The notes under the pieces were generated by a model. The model saw nothing but the letters and a program-made list of their open reading frames with translations. It ran no database searches and was not told the origin of the DNA. The translations under genes were made by a program, and so were the position numbers. From Poecilobothrus nobilitatus (lineage: Eukaryota > Arthropoda > Insecta > Diptera > Dolichopodidae), in contig OX352773.1 of NCBI GenBank assembly GCA_947095535.1, forward strand, positions 234,341,477 to 234,405,476: a stretch of 64,000 bases of DNA, read 5' to 3'. Within the stretch, counting starts at the first letter, position 1; the number at the start of each line of letters is the position of its first letter. Shown one piece after another: positions 25,228 through 37,600 of the stretch.

Positions 25228-25715
25228 AAAATTTTGATTTAGAAAATTTAAACTTTATAGAATTGAAGATTAACGTAATCTCACTTTTATTAATTTCAAT
25301 TTTCAAAATCTTCTTTTTTAAAATCTCTTTTGAACATATCCATTTTACTATAAAAACTTCTTTTTTAAGAAAAAAATCTCTTGTTTTTCATAACAAAACA
25401 ACAAAAACTAAAAAGCCCTTTAAGTTTGTTATAAAATGAGCATTCCAATAAGTAGACCAATGGAGGAATTTAAACTAGTTTCATTGTTTTTCGGAGGGAC
25501 TCAATGAAATTTAAAAAAAACGACTTCAAATGATATAAAATTTCAAGAAAAAAAATTTCTCCAAAAAAAAAAAAAATTACCAAGAAAAGGAATCGCAAAT
25601 TTCAAAATTCCTTGTTACTACTTTTATGTTTTTATTCATTTAAAAATTAAAAATTTTCCGCCTTGTTTTAAATACTTGATTGTTGGTTGTTGAAATATAA
25701 CGTGTGCATGAAAAA

Positions 25716-25775
25716 TATTTAGGAGGGATTTTAAAAGTTGGTTATAAAATCAGGGTTACCTATATGCTATGACTC
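25716..25775 (-). repeat. single diverged unit of the 87-bp repeat family
   Basis: On the minus strand it reads 'ctgattttataaccaacttt' then 'taaaatccctcct', preceded by 'ctaattcagagtcat'. This parallels the word order of the units at 4224-4380, 5921-6085 and 22990-23160. No inverted termini are seen around it. Confidence 0.45.
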
Positions 25776-26403
25776 TGAATTAGAAAAGATATTATAAGTA
25801 AAAAATATTTTATAATGATGCTTTTTTGTCAATTCTTTGCTATTTTAATATATGTATTAAAAAAAGAATAAAGGAGATTTTGAAAAACAAGATATTATAA
25901 AAAGGATTTTCTAAACTGAGATTTGATAATAGACCGACCCCTATATAGAATACGTCTTAAAAATTAATAACTGTTCAATATAAAAAAATAAAATAAAAAA
26001 ATATATTACTGCTAATATTTGAATAGATTTTTATTTATTTTTTTACATATTTATTACTTTAAAAGAACTGCGTTTGCTCCAAGAGTACGTATATACATTT
26101 TTAGATAGAGATAGATATTTATATGTTTTCTATAATTTTGTTTAATAAAAAAATAGTCAACTAATTAAATTCTGTTAAAAACTCATTTCAATTAATTTAA
26201 GGGAAAACCTGCATATCGTGTGGTTCAAATTATGTATAAGAAACCTGCTAATATTGAGAAAGGATATTTTAATAGAAATATCGCCGATAATAGCCATATT
26301 GATACATCTATACATCTGATATAATATATACTTATACCATAAATATAGTTTTTAATCAAACTAACTAACAAATAACAAAATTTTCGCGGGAGTTACATAA
26401 TAT

Positions 26404-26520
26404 TATGTTGACATAATGTAGCTTGACATATGTGTTGCCATAATGTAGCATGATACATTACGATGACACAACTTAATATAATGCTGCACATGGTATTGTG
26501 TTGGCATAATATAGTAGCTC
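26404..26520 (+). repeat. irregular minisatellite on 'ttgNcataatgtagc'
   Basis: Variants of the word TGTTGACATAATGTAGC occur at about 26406, 26434 and 26499, with shorter partial copies between. Spacing is irregular, so the array is old or rearranged. Confidence 0.5.
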
Positions 26521-27487
26521 ATTCACCGTTTTTAAGCATTTTTATATTTTCACAATAACAGGAAATGCAATTAACATTCCTGCTTAATTGATTTTATTAA
26601 TAAATTTTAAAAACAACTTTATTTTTGATGATCTTAGCATTAAGTTAATTTAAGCATATTAATATATAAGTATAACTTTCTTAAATAATGCTAATAATTC
26701 TTGAAATGAAATAATTCTTAATAAATGCTTGACTTGAGTTAAATGTATGATGCATGCATACAATAATATGAAGATACTAATTATAATGAATAATGATCAT
26801 AATTGAAGGTTTCTTTAAATTTTTTGACTTTTCATTGACTAAGTATATTTTTATATAGTCATCGCAATTAATTTCACAGAAACTTTCAAAATTAAATTAA
26901 AAGTTAATAAATAATTGTTTAATGTATATACTTACTATTATATATATATATATATATATACTTAAGTAAATTTTTAAATAATATTTAAATAATTTTTGTA
27001 TTCATTGTGAAAAATAAAAAAAAATTAAAATGAGTTACTTAATTGAAATGAATATAATTTTCGATATTTTTCCTACAATTCATGTACACGTTCCTTATGT
27101 TTTCACCCTTTAGAAAATATTTGTTGAATCAGTTTTCCTAAATTTTGAAGACTACAAAAAAAAAAAAACACAAAAAGAAAACAATATCGATCCGAAAAAT
27201 GAAAGTTCAACATTTAATGTATACCTATATAGATATAACAGGTGTATTAATATGTACATATTTTTAATTATATACTCGTATTATATATAGTACAAATATG
27301 TATATTTATACCAGTTGTCACGTATGTTTTGCACTCATATCTATTATTTTTTATTTTTACTAATCTATTTTCATTACTTTTAATACAAAATTAAACAGAA
27401 AAAATGTAAAGAAAATAATGTAAATGAGTGTGATAATCGATAAAAAAAAAAAAAAAATATTAAAAAAAAGAGTATTTAATATGAAAA

Positions 27488-28207
27488 ACAAGTAAAAGTA
27501 ACAGTAAGTCGTTGCAACCGACTTATATACCCTACACCAAAAAAATTCAAATTAAATTAAAAATCCATAAGTTATTTTAGTTAGGTATTTAATATAAGCT
27601 AAAAAAAATAAATGCTTTTACAACCTTTGTACAAAATTTCAGGTTTCTATCTTTATTAAATTCGAAGATATGCTTGTAAGGTCTTGGGAATTGTGTGAAG
27701 GCACCCGGATCACCACCCCAATTCATGTCAAATTTTAGAGACATCATCAGAACAGGGTAGAATACTCTTATACCAAATTTGAAGTACCCGAACGACGCCG
27801 AACGACCATTCCAATTCATCTCAAATTTTAGGCAAATCAGGGATTTAAGAAACAGCACTTTCGTATCAAATTTTTAGTTTCTATCTTTATTAATTTCGAA
27901 GATATGCGTATTCGGTTTTGGGAGTTTTATGGGAGGTACTCGAACCCATGGTCCGATTTCGCCCATTTACAATCCCCGCCTTACCTTAGTCATTGTTAAC
28001 CTACAGTATAAATTTCATCAAGATAGCATCATTATTTTTGGAGTTATCGTGCGTACGGACGGACGGACGGACGGACATCGCTAAATCGACTCAGGAGGTG
28101 ATCCTGATTCAGAATATATATACATGTCTATACCTAACTCGCTTCCTTTTGGTGGTTACAAACACCATACCAAAGTTAATATACCCTATACTTAATGTGT
28201 AGGGTAT
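27488..28207 (-). mobile_element. Helentron-like (mini-me/DINE-type) element, copy 2
   Basis: Read on the minus strand, it begins with ATACCCT / AGGGTAT arms (28201-28207 and 28181-28187), then 'ggtgtttgtaaccaccaaaa', 'aggaagcgagttagg', 'ctgagtcgatttagcgatgt', a (GTCC)n tract (28056-28076) and 'gcacgataactcc'. It ends with a hairpin, AAGTCG-loop-CGACTT, followed by 'tactgttacttttacttg'. A hairpin shortly before the 3' terminus is a Helitron/Helentron hallmark, and the (GTCC)n neighbourhood is very like the mini-me/DINE-1 repeats of Drosophila. The interior includes a 234-bp spaced repetition of 'gtttctatctttatta' (27643 and 27877). No protein is encoded. The 89-codon frame at 27589-27858 reads through the element and is not a gene. 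Confidence 0.8.
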
Positions 28208-28212
28208 AATAA

Positions 28213-28325
28213 TGACATATACTAAATGATCGGTGCTAGGGACATATACATGCTAGGGACATATACATGCTCGATACTAGGGACATATGTCCCTAAATGC
28301 TAGGGACATATACTAAATGCTCGTA
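28213..28325 (+). repeat. minisatellite of 'gctagggacatata' units
   Basis: CTAGGGACATAT recurs at about 28236, 28253, 28277 and 28300, and 'acatatactaaatgNtcg' occurs at both ends of the array. Spacings of 17, about 24 and 23 show that units were gained and lost. The perfect 14-bp palindrome GGGACATATGTCCC (28280-28293) sits in the middle. The array starts within ten bases of the Helentron-like terminus, so it may be target-site sequence expanded next to the insertion. Confidence 0.7.
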
Positions 28326-28748
28326 CATTAGATTATAAATTAAAGTCATCTCTTCATTTCTGTGAAAAAAAATTAATAATAAACAAATTATAAAACAATA
28401 TTTTTAATTGCTTTTTTTTTTTTTGTTTTTCAAATAATTTTTCGTCATGCCTCACCCCTGCTGTTTTCTGTATAAATGCATTAGACTATACTTATATATT
28501 TTTATTTTCTCTTTGTTAATTAACATAAAATTAAACTAATTATCATTTAGAAAATCACTTTGCACACTTATTCACACTTTAATAAATTATTTCAAAAATT
28601 ACAATTATTTCATTCGTAAAAAAAAAAAAATTTATTTAATTCTAGACTTATTAGATTTGAGTTTCATATGTTATTATTAATATCGTTAAACATATTATTA
28701 ATATTAAATTTTAATAATATATTAAGTTTCAAGGACTATCAAGGATCA

Positions 28749-28780
<32 letters not shown>

Positions 28781-29279
28781 GTGGGTACTGAATTACCTGA
28801 TGAAAGTGATTTAAAAAAAAAATAAAAATTAATTACATTAAATTTGAAATATATATACTAGAGATTGCAGAAAAAAAAAAATATCATTAAATTATTATTC
28901 ATTGAAATATTATATTTATATTTTTGATTTGTAACAATAATTTAATCCAAGTATATTTTCAATGTTATTCAGACTCAAAAAAACAACAATTTGTTTTTTT
29001 TTTTTTATTTCAGTTGATTATAATGCAAATTTTTTTAATACAATTACTAAGCATAAAAAAAAATTACAATATCAATAATCATTCTTGCGTAAAGTTATAT
29101 ACATCTAAATTTATATATAAATATACAAGGTGTGTTATATTTGAAAATTATATTTTTTTATATACATACTTATATACGCGCGCGCATATATAATAAATAT
29201 ATCAAAATTTTATTTTTGCTTATAAATAAAGATTTACTTTAGTTCTTTTTAGGAATTAATTTTAAGAAAATTATGTTAA
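28326..29279. other. AT-rich spacer, no gene seen
   Basis: It contains a 27-base T run (28754-28780) and a (CG)n-like 'acgcgcgcgcat' at about 29175-29186. The 89-codon frame at 28924-29193 is low-complexity and unsupported. Confidence 0.75.
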
Positions 29280-29790
29280 GCATTCACCATAACAGCGCTT
29301 TTTTTTTTTTTTGGCTTTGCCGCAGCGGTGCGTTTTTTATCTGCAAAATAATAATACATGGCTGCTTATGAATATTTCCATAACAAGTATATTTCCGCTC
29401 GATTTTAGAGCGTTTTATTTTTCCTTTTGCGGCAGATATACATACATATACATTTTTACCACGCAAAAAAGGCGGCTATGATAGCAATTTGCATGCAGTT
29501 TTCACTAATAAATTTGCGAAACATTCTGGCTTTTAAGAAAAAGGAAGAACAAAATTTCAAAAATGAATTAAGTTACCAAAAAAAAAAAAAATATTCCATA
29601 TTATTACAATTTATTTACCGAACAAAAATAATTTTATTTTTTTTTTTTTAAATTTATAAACAATACAAGAATTTTTTATATTTTTTTAATTTTATGCTTG
29701 ACGCCTATATGCGAATTTTTAAATTTTCTGTGTGGGTGCCTATACTTATTTCGCACGGATTTTTTTCCGCGCTGCTGCCGCAAAACAAAA
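29280..29790. repeat. possible foldback element with GC-rich ends
   Basis: TTTTGCGGCAG (29425-29435) and CTGCCGCAAAA (29775-29785) are perfect 11-bp inverted repeats, and a looser third copy, 'tttgccgcagcggtgcg', lies near 29314-29331. These CpG-bearing patches contrast sharply with the A/T DNA between and around them. I see no target duplication or transposase. The 60-codon minus-strand frame and the 74-codon plus-strand frame across 29284-29651 look incidental. Confidence 0.4.
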
Positions 29791-31660
29791 TCATGTCAGT
29801 CTGCGGGAAGATTTAAAATATTAACCAAAAAAAAAAAAAAAAAGAAAGTTTCGAGAAAAAATTATTAAGTAAATAAGAATAGAATATATATATATGATAA
29901 TATATACAAGATAATAATATTATATTCTATTCGTATATAACATGTATATATGAAAATAATAAAAATTAATAAAATAAAATAATATTTCAACACATTTATT
30001 TTTTTTTTTTCATTTTTCTGGTTGTGTGTGAAAAAAACACATAATAGACATCTTTAATCATGTACACATACAAAAACATACACTTTAATATAATATTATA
30101 TGTATGAATGCTCATGTCAAACAAGTGACAATAACAGATATTAATCAATGATATTTAGAAAAGAAAGAGAAATAAAAATGATCGGTATCTCAAACTCTCT
30201 GTATTAAATCATGTTTTTTTTTTTTTTATTAAAAAAAAAAAAATCTTACACATATATCCATTCAATCATTATCCTTAATCCTAAATGTTTTTTTTTTTTT
30301 TTTTTTGTTTTTTTTTATATCAATATCAAGAAAAGATATGTGTATATATAGATCAACGAAAAATATATTATTCCATAAAAAGAAACAGAAAGGAAAAAAA
30401 AAAAATTATATATTTCATGCCTTGTCGTCTTGTGCTTTTTCTCTATATATATACATTATGCCTTAAAAAAAGCCCTACAAAAAAAAAAAAAAAAAAAAAA
30501 AAAAACATAAGTAAGAAAAAAATCATTTGTTGCTTTCTGCTTTTAGTCCTTACAAAATTTCAAAAGAAAATAATTTATACTTATAACTGCAGAAGAATAA
30601 TGTACACAATATTATATATGGGTACATACATATATATTATATATATTATGTATACCTATTATTTATTTTCTTTACATTTTTCTATTTTTATTTTTTTTTA
30701 TTTTTAAGTTATATTTGTTTTTAAAATGTCAAAATCATTTTGAAAATAAAAACAACCATTGAAAAGAAAAATTAAAATATCATCACACAAACTAGAAAAA
30801 AAAAAAAAAAGAAGAAAAACACATAATTGATATACATCATTTTTATTCGATTCTAAAGATATATGAATATCTATTATCGTATGAATATATATTATCCTGT
30901 ATTTGTATATACAAATATAAGATTTCTTATTTTTGTGTCATCTTTAAAAATAATCAATAAATTTCAATACTTGTTGGTATACAATACTTAAGATATATAT
31001 GTAGAAAACTAAAAATTATTTATTAAATTGTATATAAATTGAAAAAAAAAAAAAAAAAAAAACAAAAATGTCATTTACATTAAAATTTTTTTTTTTAAAA
31101 CAATTGTTTATGATTTCTTTATAATCTCTGCTTATTATTGCATATTATTAAATATATTATTATGTATTATGGTTATTATTTGTAATTATTATGTTTCTGA
31201 TTCCTTTTTTTTTTAAACTTAAATCAAAATGACCGATTTTATAAAAATTATTTATTAAAATCTAATATCCTATAAGTATATAATATTTAAATAATTTTCG
31301 ATAAAAATCTTTTTATTTTTGTTTTTTTTTTTTTTTTGATTTTATTTTGAATATTAAATAGTTTAAAATGGATTTGTTCATACATTGGTTTTCTTCAAAT
31401 TAAAAATGATTTTATTTTAGATAAATTTTGTGTGTATACATTGGTAATTAATTAAATTAAAAAAAATATATAATTAAAGATGTGATGGTATATTGAGGAA
31501 AAGGTAAAATTAATATCATTGCAATATAAATAAAATTCAAAAGATTTACTAAAGTAATATAAGAAAGAAGATGAAATTTATGATAGCAATTAACTTCTAT
31601 TCCACCAATTAAAATAGTTTTTTTAATATCTTCTAGTTTTTTTTTTATTTTGTTTTTGTC
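29791..31660. other. AT-rich block with A/T runs, no gene seen
   Basis: The block is dominated by homopolymers (T run near 30289-30306, A run near 30480-30505) and an AT-rich inverted repeat with arms GAATAGAATATA (29877-29888) and TATATTCTATTC (29921-29932). The 140-codon frame at 30285-30707 is the longest in the window. It begins in a poly-T run (poly-F), crosses a poly-A run (poly-K), and shows no domain. I judge it spurious. Confidence 0.8.
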
Positions 31661-31662
31661 CT

Positions 31663-31790
31663 AAGGGAGGTGGGAATCTTCCAAGGACACCAAGAATTTC
31701 CCCCTTGGTAGTGTCAGTTTCTTACTGACTAAACCCACCTCCCCCTTGGTATTGTCAGATTCTTACTGACTAAACCCACCTCCCCCTTTA
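31663..31790. repeat. 41-bp tandem repeat with flanking inverted arm
   Basis: The unit starting CCCCCTTGGTAGTGTCAGTT runs 31700-31740 and repeats at 31741-31781 with two changes, followed by a partial third copy ('ccccctttag'). Just upstream, AAGGGAGGTGGG (about 31665-31676) is the near-complement of the unit end 'cccacctccccctt', and 'ccaagg' pairs with 'ccttgg' inside. The locus can therefore form alternative hairpins. It is the most C-rich stretch of its neighbourhood. It may derive from the inverted ends of a small element that then duplicated. Confidence 0.75.
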
Positions 31791-32239
31791 GCCAATATAA
31801 ATCCGCCTATTTTTATTACTATTATGCTTAACAGTGACTATAGCCGTTACAACAGTTAATGTTAAATAAAATTTCAAGAAAATCTATAGTTTTTTTTTAT
31901 ATCTATTCAAATTCAAATTGACAATCTACACTCAAACATTTCATTCTTGAACAAACATTTTTTCCAAAAAAAAAAAAAAACATGTACCCTAAATTATAGC
32001 TGGCAACCTTAATTAGTTTAAAAAACAAAAGAAAAAAAAAATAAAAATAAAACATAAATAAATTATCAATAAATTTACAGAATAAATTTACAAAAAGAGA
32101 ATAAAATAAAGAAATCAATTGTACCTTTAGGAATCAAAAAGAAAATCTTGAATACCGAAATTTTTGACAAAAATGAAAAGAAAAACAAAAACAAAAAAAA
32201 AAATTCTTCCAACAAAACCAATCTATTCAATACCTTTTG

Positions 32240-32273
<34 letters not shown>

Positions 32274-34425
32274 TTATTTATTTATTTTTTATTTCCTCAA
32301 TTTATATCTATGATAAAGAGATAAATATTCATTTATTATATAACTAATATGTATATTTGTAGAGATATTTTTATTTATATATATAATATATATGTCATTT
32401 ACTGTTATGTATATCTTAAATTTCTTGTAAATACTTATTCTTTCATAACAATACAAAAGAAAGACAAATTAATGAAATGAACTCAACCTTATTATAGTTC
32501 ATATACATATACATATACAGATATATATATATATAAAGATTTTTAGTAATGTATAGAAAAAAATTTTAATTTACATTTTCTTTCTTTATATTCATATATG
32601 TATATAATTTTTTACATATACGTTATATAGGTATATATCCAATATACTCGTATACAATAAAAAGATTAAATAAAACTAAAGATTTTTTTTTTATTTTTTT
32701 TTTTGGATTAAAATTTTGACTGGTTGACAATACATATATACGTATGTAATATGTATATATTATGTTATTTATTTTGTAGTATAACGGAATAGAAATAAAA
32801 TTTTAAAGCTTAGAAACTTACCCTATTATTAGACAGTTTTTGGGTAAGATATGAAAATATTGTAGCGTTACTTAGTTCTAATATGAATATAATATAATAT
32901 ATTCACTCTGATACCGATTAAGTGTCGGGCAATACATTTTGTTAAGGATGGAAACAAAATTAAAATATATAGACTAGAATATCAGTGTAAATTACAAAAA
33001 AAAAAAAAAAAATTATATAAAATAATCAATAGTAATTAATAATCATTTAATATAATATAAAAGACTAAGATCCAAGATTGAAAAGTTTAAAATCAAGCGT
33101 AAATTATAATTAAACTCTGATAAACTATATAACTTTCGCTAAAATTCAGTTTTTTTAATACGGAATTTATGCAAATTATTTCATATAACTAACAATTTTT
33201 CTAATCTATTTTTCTAATCCAAACTTCTTTTTACGTTAAGATTATGTGAAAGATTATGTAATGTAATGAGTAGGACAATGTCCTACAGTAGAAAAGAAAT
33301 AAAAATGAATGTTCAGTATATATTATATTATATAGATACATATATACATAAAAGAAATTCTACTTATAATCTTTATACATCTTTTATCTTTAGGTTTTTT
33401 TTTTATTATTATTATTATTATTACCGTTGTTATTGTTGTTGTTGTTAAGAGAATTATTATTATAGGGGATGTTTTTCTTTAACTTTAATATGTGTCGAAA
33501 GTGTTATATGTTTTCTCTTTGTTGTTTTTTATTTCTATCTATCTAAAAAAAAAAAAAAAATTAAAAAAAAAAAACAAATCTAAAACATAGTAATTTAATG
33601 CGCCTATATAACCCTTAAGTGTATAGACAACTTTATCTTAAATATAAAAGACAACCAATTCAGAAAGAAATGAACACAAAAAAAAAAAAAATATAATAAA
33701 AAGTAGAAACAAAAATGTTAAAAGTGAAAATTCTTTTAAGCCAAATAAATAGTTAAACATATACGTACGAACGAACGTAAGTATATAAATACACACAAAT
33801 ATTAGATGGTATATACAATATGTGAAAATATATATAAAGTATTAAAAAAAAAAAAAAAAAAAATTAATTTTCTTTTAAGAAAATATTATCAAAATATCAG
33901 TCTTGAAATCTTAGCTCTTAACATTTTTTTTTTTTTTATCTAGATAGATTTTCATGTGTTTTTGTTTTTAATTTTTTTTTTTTGTATTTTTTTCTTAATT
34001 TTCTACTTAAATGTTGCCTTTTATTTTTATTTCTTTTTTTTTTCTGCGTCACTAATCTAAATGATATAAAACATTTAAAATATCTTTTTTTTTTTTTTTG
34101 TTATATGTAGATTAAAATATATTTAAATATACTAAAATATATTTACTAAAATGTAAATAAAATGTTTTGTTTTATTTTTATTAAAAACCTTAAATTCGTG
34201 TAGTAAACTCATCATTTTCTATCAAAAAAAAAAAAAAACATTTTTTGATAACATTACTAAAATTGTTTTAATATAAAACAGACTCTGTTAAACTGTATGT
34301 ATACGTGAAATGTTATGGGGGAAAAAAAAAAGCAAAAAAGGATTTTCTTTTACATTTGCTTCTTTTTCGTCATGAGTTTTGATATATATGTAATTAAGAT
34401 ACTTGGGGCAGGAAGATACAGGGCC
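31791..34425. other. AT-rich block, microsatellites, no gene
   Basis: Simple repeats include (TTTA)n at about 32264-32290, (TTA)n at 33403-33423 and a following (TTG)n-like run at 33424-33446. The 60-codon frame at 33266-33448 ends by reading those trinucleotide arrays as poly-Y and poly-C. Other frames are homopolymer readings. Nothing else is recognisable. Confidence 0.8.
33403..33446. repeat. compound (TTA)n-(TTG)n microsatellite
   Basis: About seven TTA units are followed by 'ccgttgttattgttgttgtt'. The second part differs from the first mainly by A-to-G changes, as when one array arises within another. Confidence 0.85.
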
Positions 34426-34609
34426 CTATTACACCAACCACTTATCACTAATCAAATAATCATTTTTTTTTTGGTAAGTTTTTGTTGCATCAAAACTATA
34501 TTTGTATAATAATTCAATAAAGTTTTGTTTAGTAAAAAACACTCACTTATCAAGAAAAAAAAAACAAAAAAATGATGGTTTAATTAGTGATAAGTGGTTT
34601 GTTCAATAG
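34426..34609. mobile_element. MITE, about 184 bp, with ~42-bp terminal inverted repeats
   Basis: The left end reads CTATTACACCAACCACTTAT, then CACTAATCAAATAATCATTT. The complement of the right end reads CTATTGAACAAACCACTTAT, then CACTAATTAAACCATCATTT. The inverted repeats thus match over roughly 42 bases with a handful of differences, around a short AT-rich core. 'gggcc' precedes the left end. No coding sequence and no certain target duplication are seen. The termini do not let me name a superfamily. Confidence 0.8.
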
Positions 34610-37600
34610 AACACTTATTAATAATTTTATATAATAGCAATTTATTCATGAATAATTTCTTAATATAAAATAAGTATCTACTAAAATTTATTCGTAAAAT
34701 ATGGTGTTAATTGATCTAAAAAAAAGAAACAAAATATATTACTAGCTATCACGAGACGGAAGCTCATTTAAGGCACATTAATAACTCAAGTATAGGGTAT
34801 ATTATTGAGCAATTTAATTAATCTCGAAACCACATTGTATTAAAAATTATTATTATTATTATTTTTGGTGTTATATTTATTAAAGTATTTTTTTTTTTTT
34901 TTGGTTTTTTAAATCCGAGTGTCCTTAAAGGATAAATATTTTCAAAGAAAACAAAATTTATATATTTTACTCTCTCTAATATGCACTTTTTTTCTATCTG
35001 ACATACATTTTGTGTTTTGTATTAATTACAAACCAAGAAAAAAAAAAAAAAAAGATTTATTAGAATATTTGATACCTAACTATTTTTTCCTATACTCAAT
35101 TTTCTATTACATTATTCCGTTTTTTTCTAGTATTTCAATTGTTCTCATGTATGGTATAGTTAACATCTGAAATTGACAGTTTTGAAAACAATGGTTTAAT
35201 TATATTTATACTTATTAAATTTTGTTTTTTGTTTTGCTTTTATTCTCGGACTACGACAACGACACAAAACAACGGTGATATTTTAGTGTGGTAAAAATAG
35301 ATTCTATATAGTTAGTGTTTTCTGGTAAAAATGTTTTATTTCTTGTGTGTGATATTTTTTGTTAGTCTTTTTTTTTGACACTTTTGTATTCTTGATTGTA
35401 CATTGCTTTATTTTGTTATTTTTATTTTATTTTTGTTTTTTTTTAATGCTTTCCCTTTCTATTTTATTATTTGTTATTTAGTTTTTTTTTTTGTATTTTT
35501 ACTGTCCTTCATTCAAACTGTACATTGTGTTATAATATTGTATATATTGAAAACAAAATTTCATTTTTTTTTTTTTTTTTTTTTGTGAGTTCTTTTCGCA
35601 ACTATTGCCGCCATTTATTTTTTTATATTTCTTTTTTCATTTTCCTTTTTGTTTTCATTATTTAAACGGCCCGAGCCATTTCATTATTGTATTTGAAAAA
35701 ATCGAGAAAATATAGTATAGAAAACTCAATAATTTTCGATCGTTTGATTTTATCGTTTTAGCGTGAATAGACAAAAATAAAAAAAAAAAAATGTTCTATT
35801 GTTGCCTAACAGGAATTAAATGAAAAAAAATAAAGTGAACGTTATCAATATAAGTATATATAAAGTATATAGAATGGGGGGACTATGAGTATTAGGGGAA
35901 AATGAGGAAATATAAAAGTGGTTTTGTTGTATAAGAAACTTACTTAGTCGAAATAATGTGATAGTATAATATATATACATTGTAAGTAAATAGAGTATGA
36001 AAAAATAGAATCTAAATTTGATATTGAAAAATTTTTAAGAGAAAGACAGAGGAATTGAGTTAAGCAACTTCTGAAATAAATTGTTTAAAATACAGATGGA
36101 TGTAACGTAGGGTGTAAAATAAAAACTAATAGAAAGAAATTGCTGCTGATTATATAGGTTTAGATTGTATATATATATAGGATAGGAGCTGATTGTTTAT
36201 AAAAGAAAAGGATTTATTTTTCATTTTCTTATTTTTTTTTTTTTTTTGTTTCTTTTTGTTTTTGTTTTTGCTATATATAATAATAGAATCTGTGATTTAT
36301 TGTTAAAATGCAAATCTGAACTGTTCAGTATAGCAATATAAAAATTAAAAATTTCTTCTGTTATTTTATACTTTACTTGTGCGTTGTTTTTTTTCTTCAT
36401 TTGTTAGGATACTTACATAAATATAAGTAGTATTAAAGTATCTAAAAGTCAGGTGGAATTATTTTTAATAGATTGAGAGATTGATGTTTAAATAAAATTG
36501 AAAAGAAAAGATTGTTTGTTCTTTTTAAATTTTTCATTTTTTTTTTTTTTGTCTTGTTGTTTTCTTTTTTTTTTTTGAGTTTTAAAGTTAGGTACGTGGT
36601 ACGTGTTATATTTATTTTAATGTAATGTTATTTGTACCTATAAACATATTTTATATTATATACAAAAAAAAAAAAAAAGAACATTATATACAAGAAAAAA
36701 AAAATTAACTGTTAAAAAAATAAAGAAAATTTTTCTGTTATTTTTTATTTAAATATTTGATTTGTTTTAGTTTTTGTTACTCTAATTTCCATATAATTTT
36801 AAATGATTTTATTTTTGATATAACAAGTAATTTTTAGAGTAAGAAACAAAAAAAAAAAAAAAAGAATAGAATTTTTAAAATAACTAATCGAAAAAAAACA
36901 CTAAAGAATTTTCTTTTATATAATTTGTGTTGTACACTTTTGTTTTTTTTGTTAGTATTAATTTTTTTGTTTTTTATTTTTTATTTTATTTTATCATAAA
37001 CCTACAAAAGCAAAAAAAAAAAACACATAACAAAGTAATTTAATTAAAAAGAAATGACTTTGATTTCTTTATACTTTTTCAAGGTAATTTTCACTTTGGA
37101 TAACTTTAATAAAACTATAATAACTTTTATGAAAAAAATCGTATTATTAAAGAAACATTTTATTCTATTTAATAAAGATATGTATCAAAATATATATATA
37201 ACTATTATTTGAAATTCTTGTTGTTATGTAATGTGTAGAATGATCTGTTTTTGTTTTCTTTTTTGGATACATTTTTATATGGTTTACTATAGTAATAATT
37301 ATGTTGGTCACGCTTGATATCACATTAATGGCGTTTTTTTTTTTATTTTTATTCTCTTAAGATTAAATTTGGAAAAAAAATTTTGCAAGTTGTTTTTTTG
37401 TTTCTTTTAATGCCACCTACACACATTCTAATTAATATAAATTGATAATAAGTGTTTATAGAAAAATACTTCACACTAAAGCAGTAATCTAAAATTTAAT
37501 AATCTTTAAAAATGTAAAGAATAAAATTGTAAAAATTTTTTTTTTGCCCAATGAAAATTCATTTTTATTATATTATTCATATTTTTCATATAATTTTTTG

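Larger units (their letters stand above)
25228..27487. other. AT-rich block with minor repeats, no gene
   Basis: This block contains the single inverted 87-bp-type repeat (25716-25775), a weak minisatellite (26404-26520), and a (TA)n tract at 26939-26960. Otherwise it is featureless A/T DNA with no frame of note. Confidence 0.75.

Noticed and set aside
27589..27858. 89-codon minus-strand frame with mixed composition
   Set aside because: It lies wholly inside the non-coding body of a Helentron-like element and includes its internal repetition.
30285..30707. Longest open frame in the window, 140 codons, plus strand
   Set aside because: It starts in poly-T, crosses poly-A, and is made of F, K, I and Y runs. 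No motif, no intron signals and no support beyond chance in homopolymer DNA.
32264..32290. (TTTA)n and similar A/T simple repeats as regulatory elements
   Set aside because: Arrays of this kind are everywhere in the window and nothing ties any of them to a transcript.
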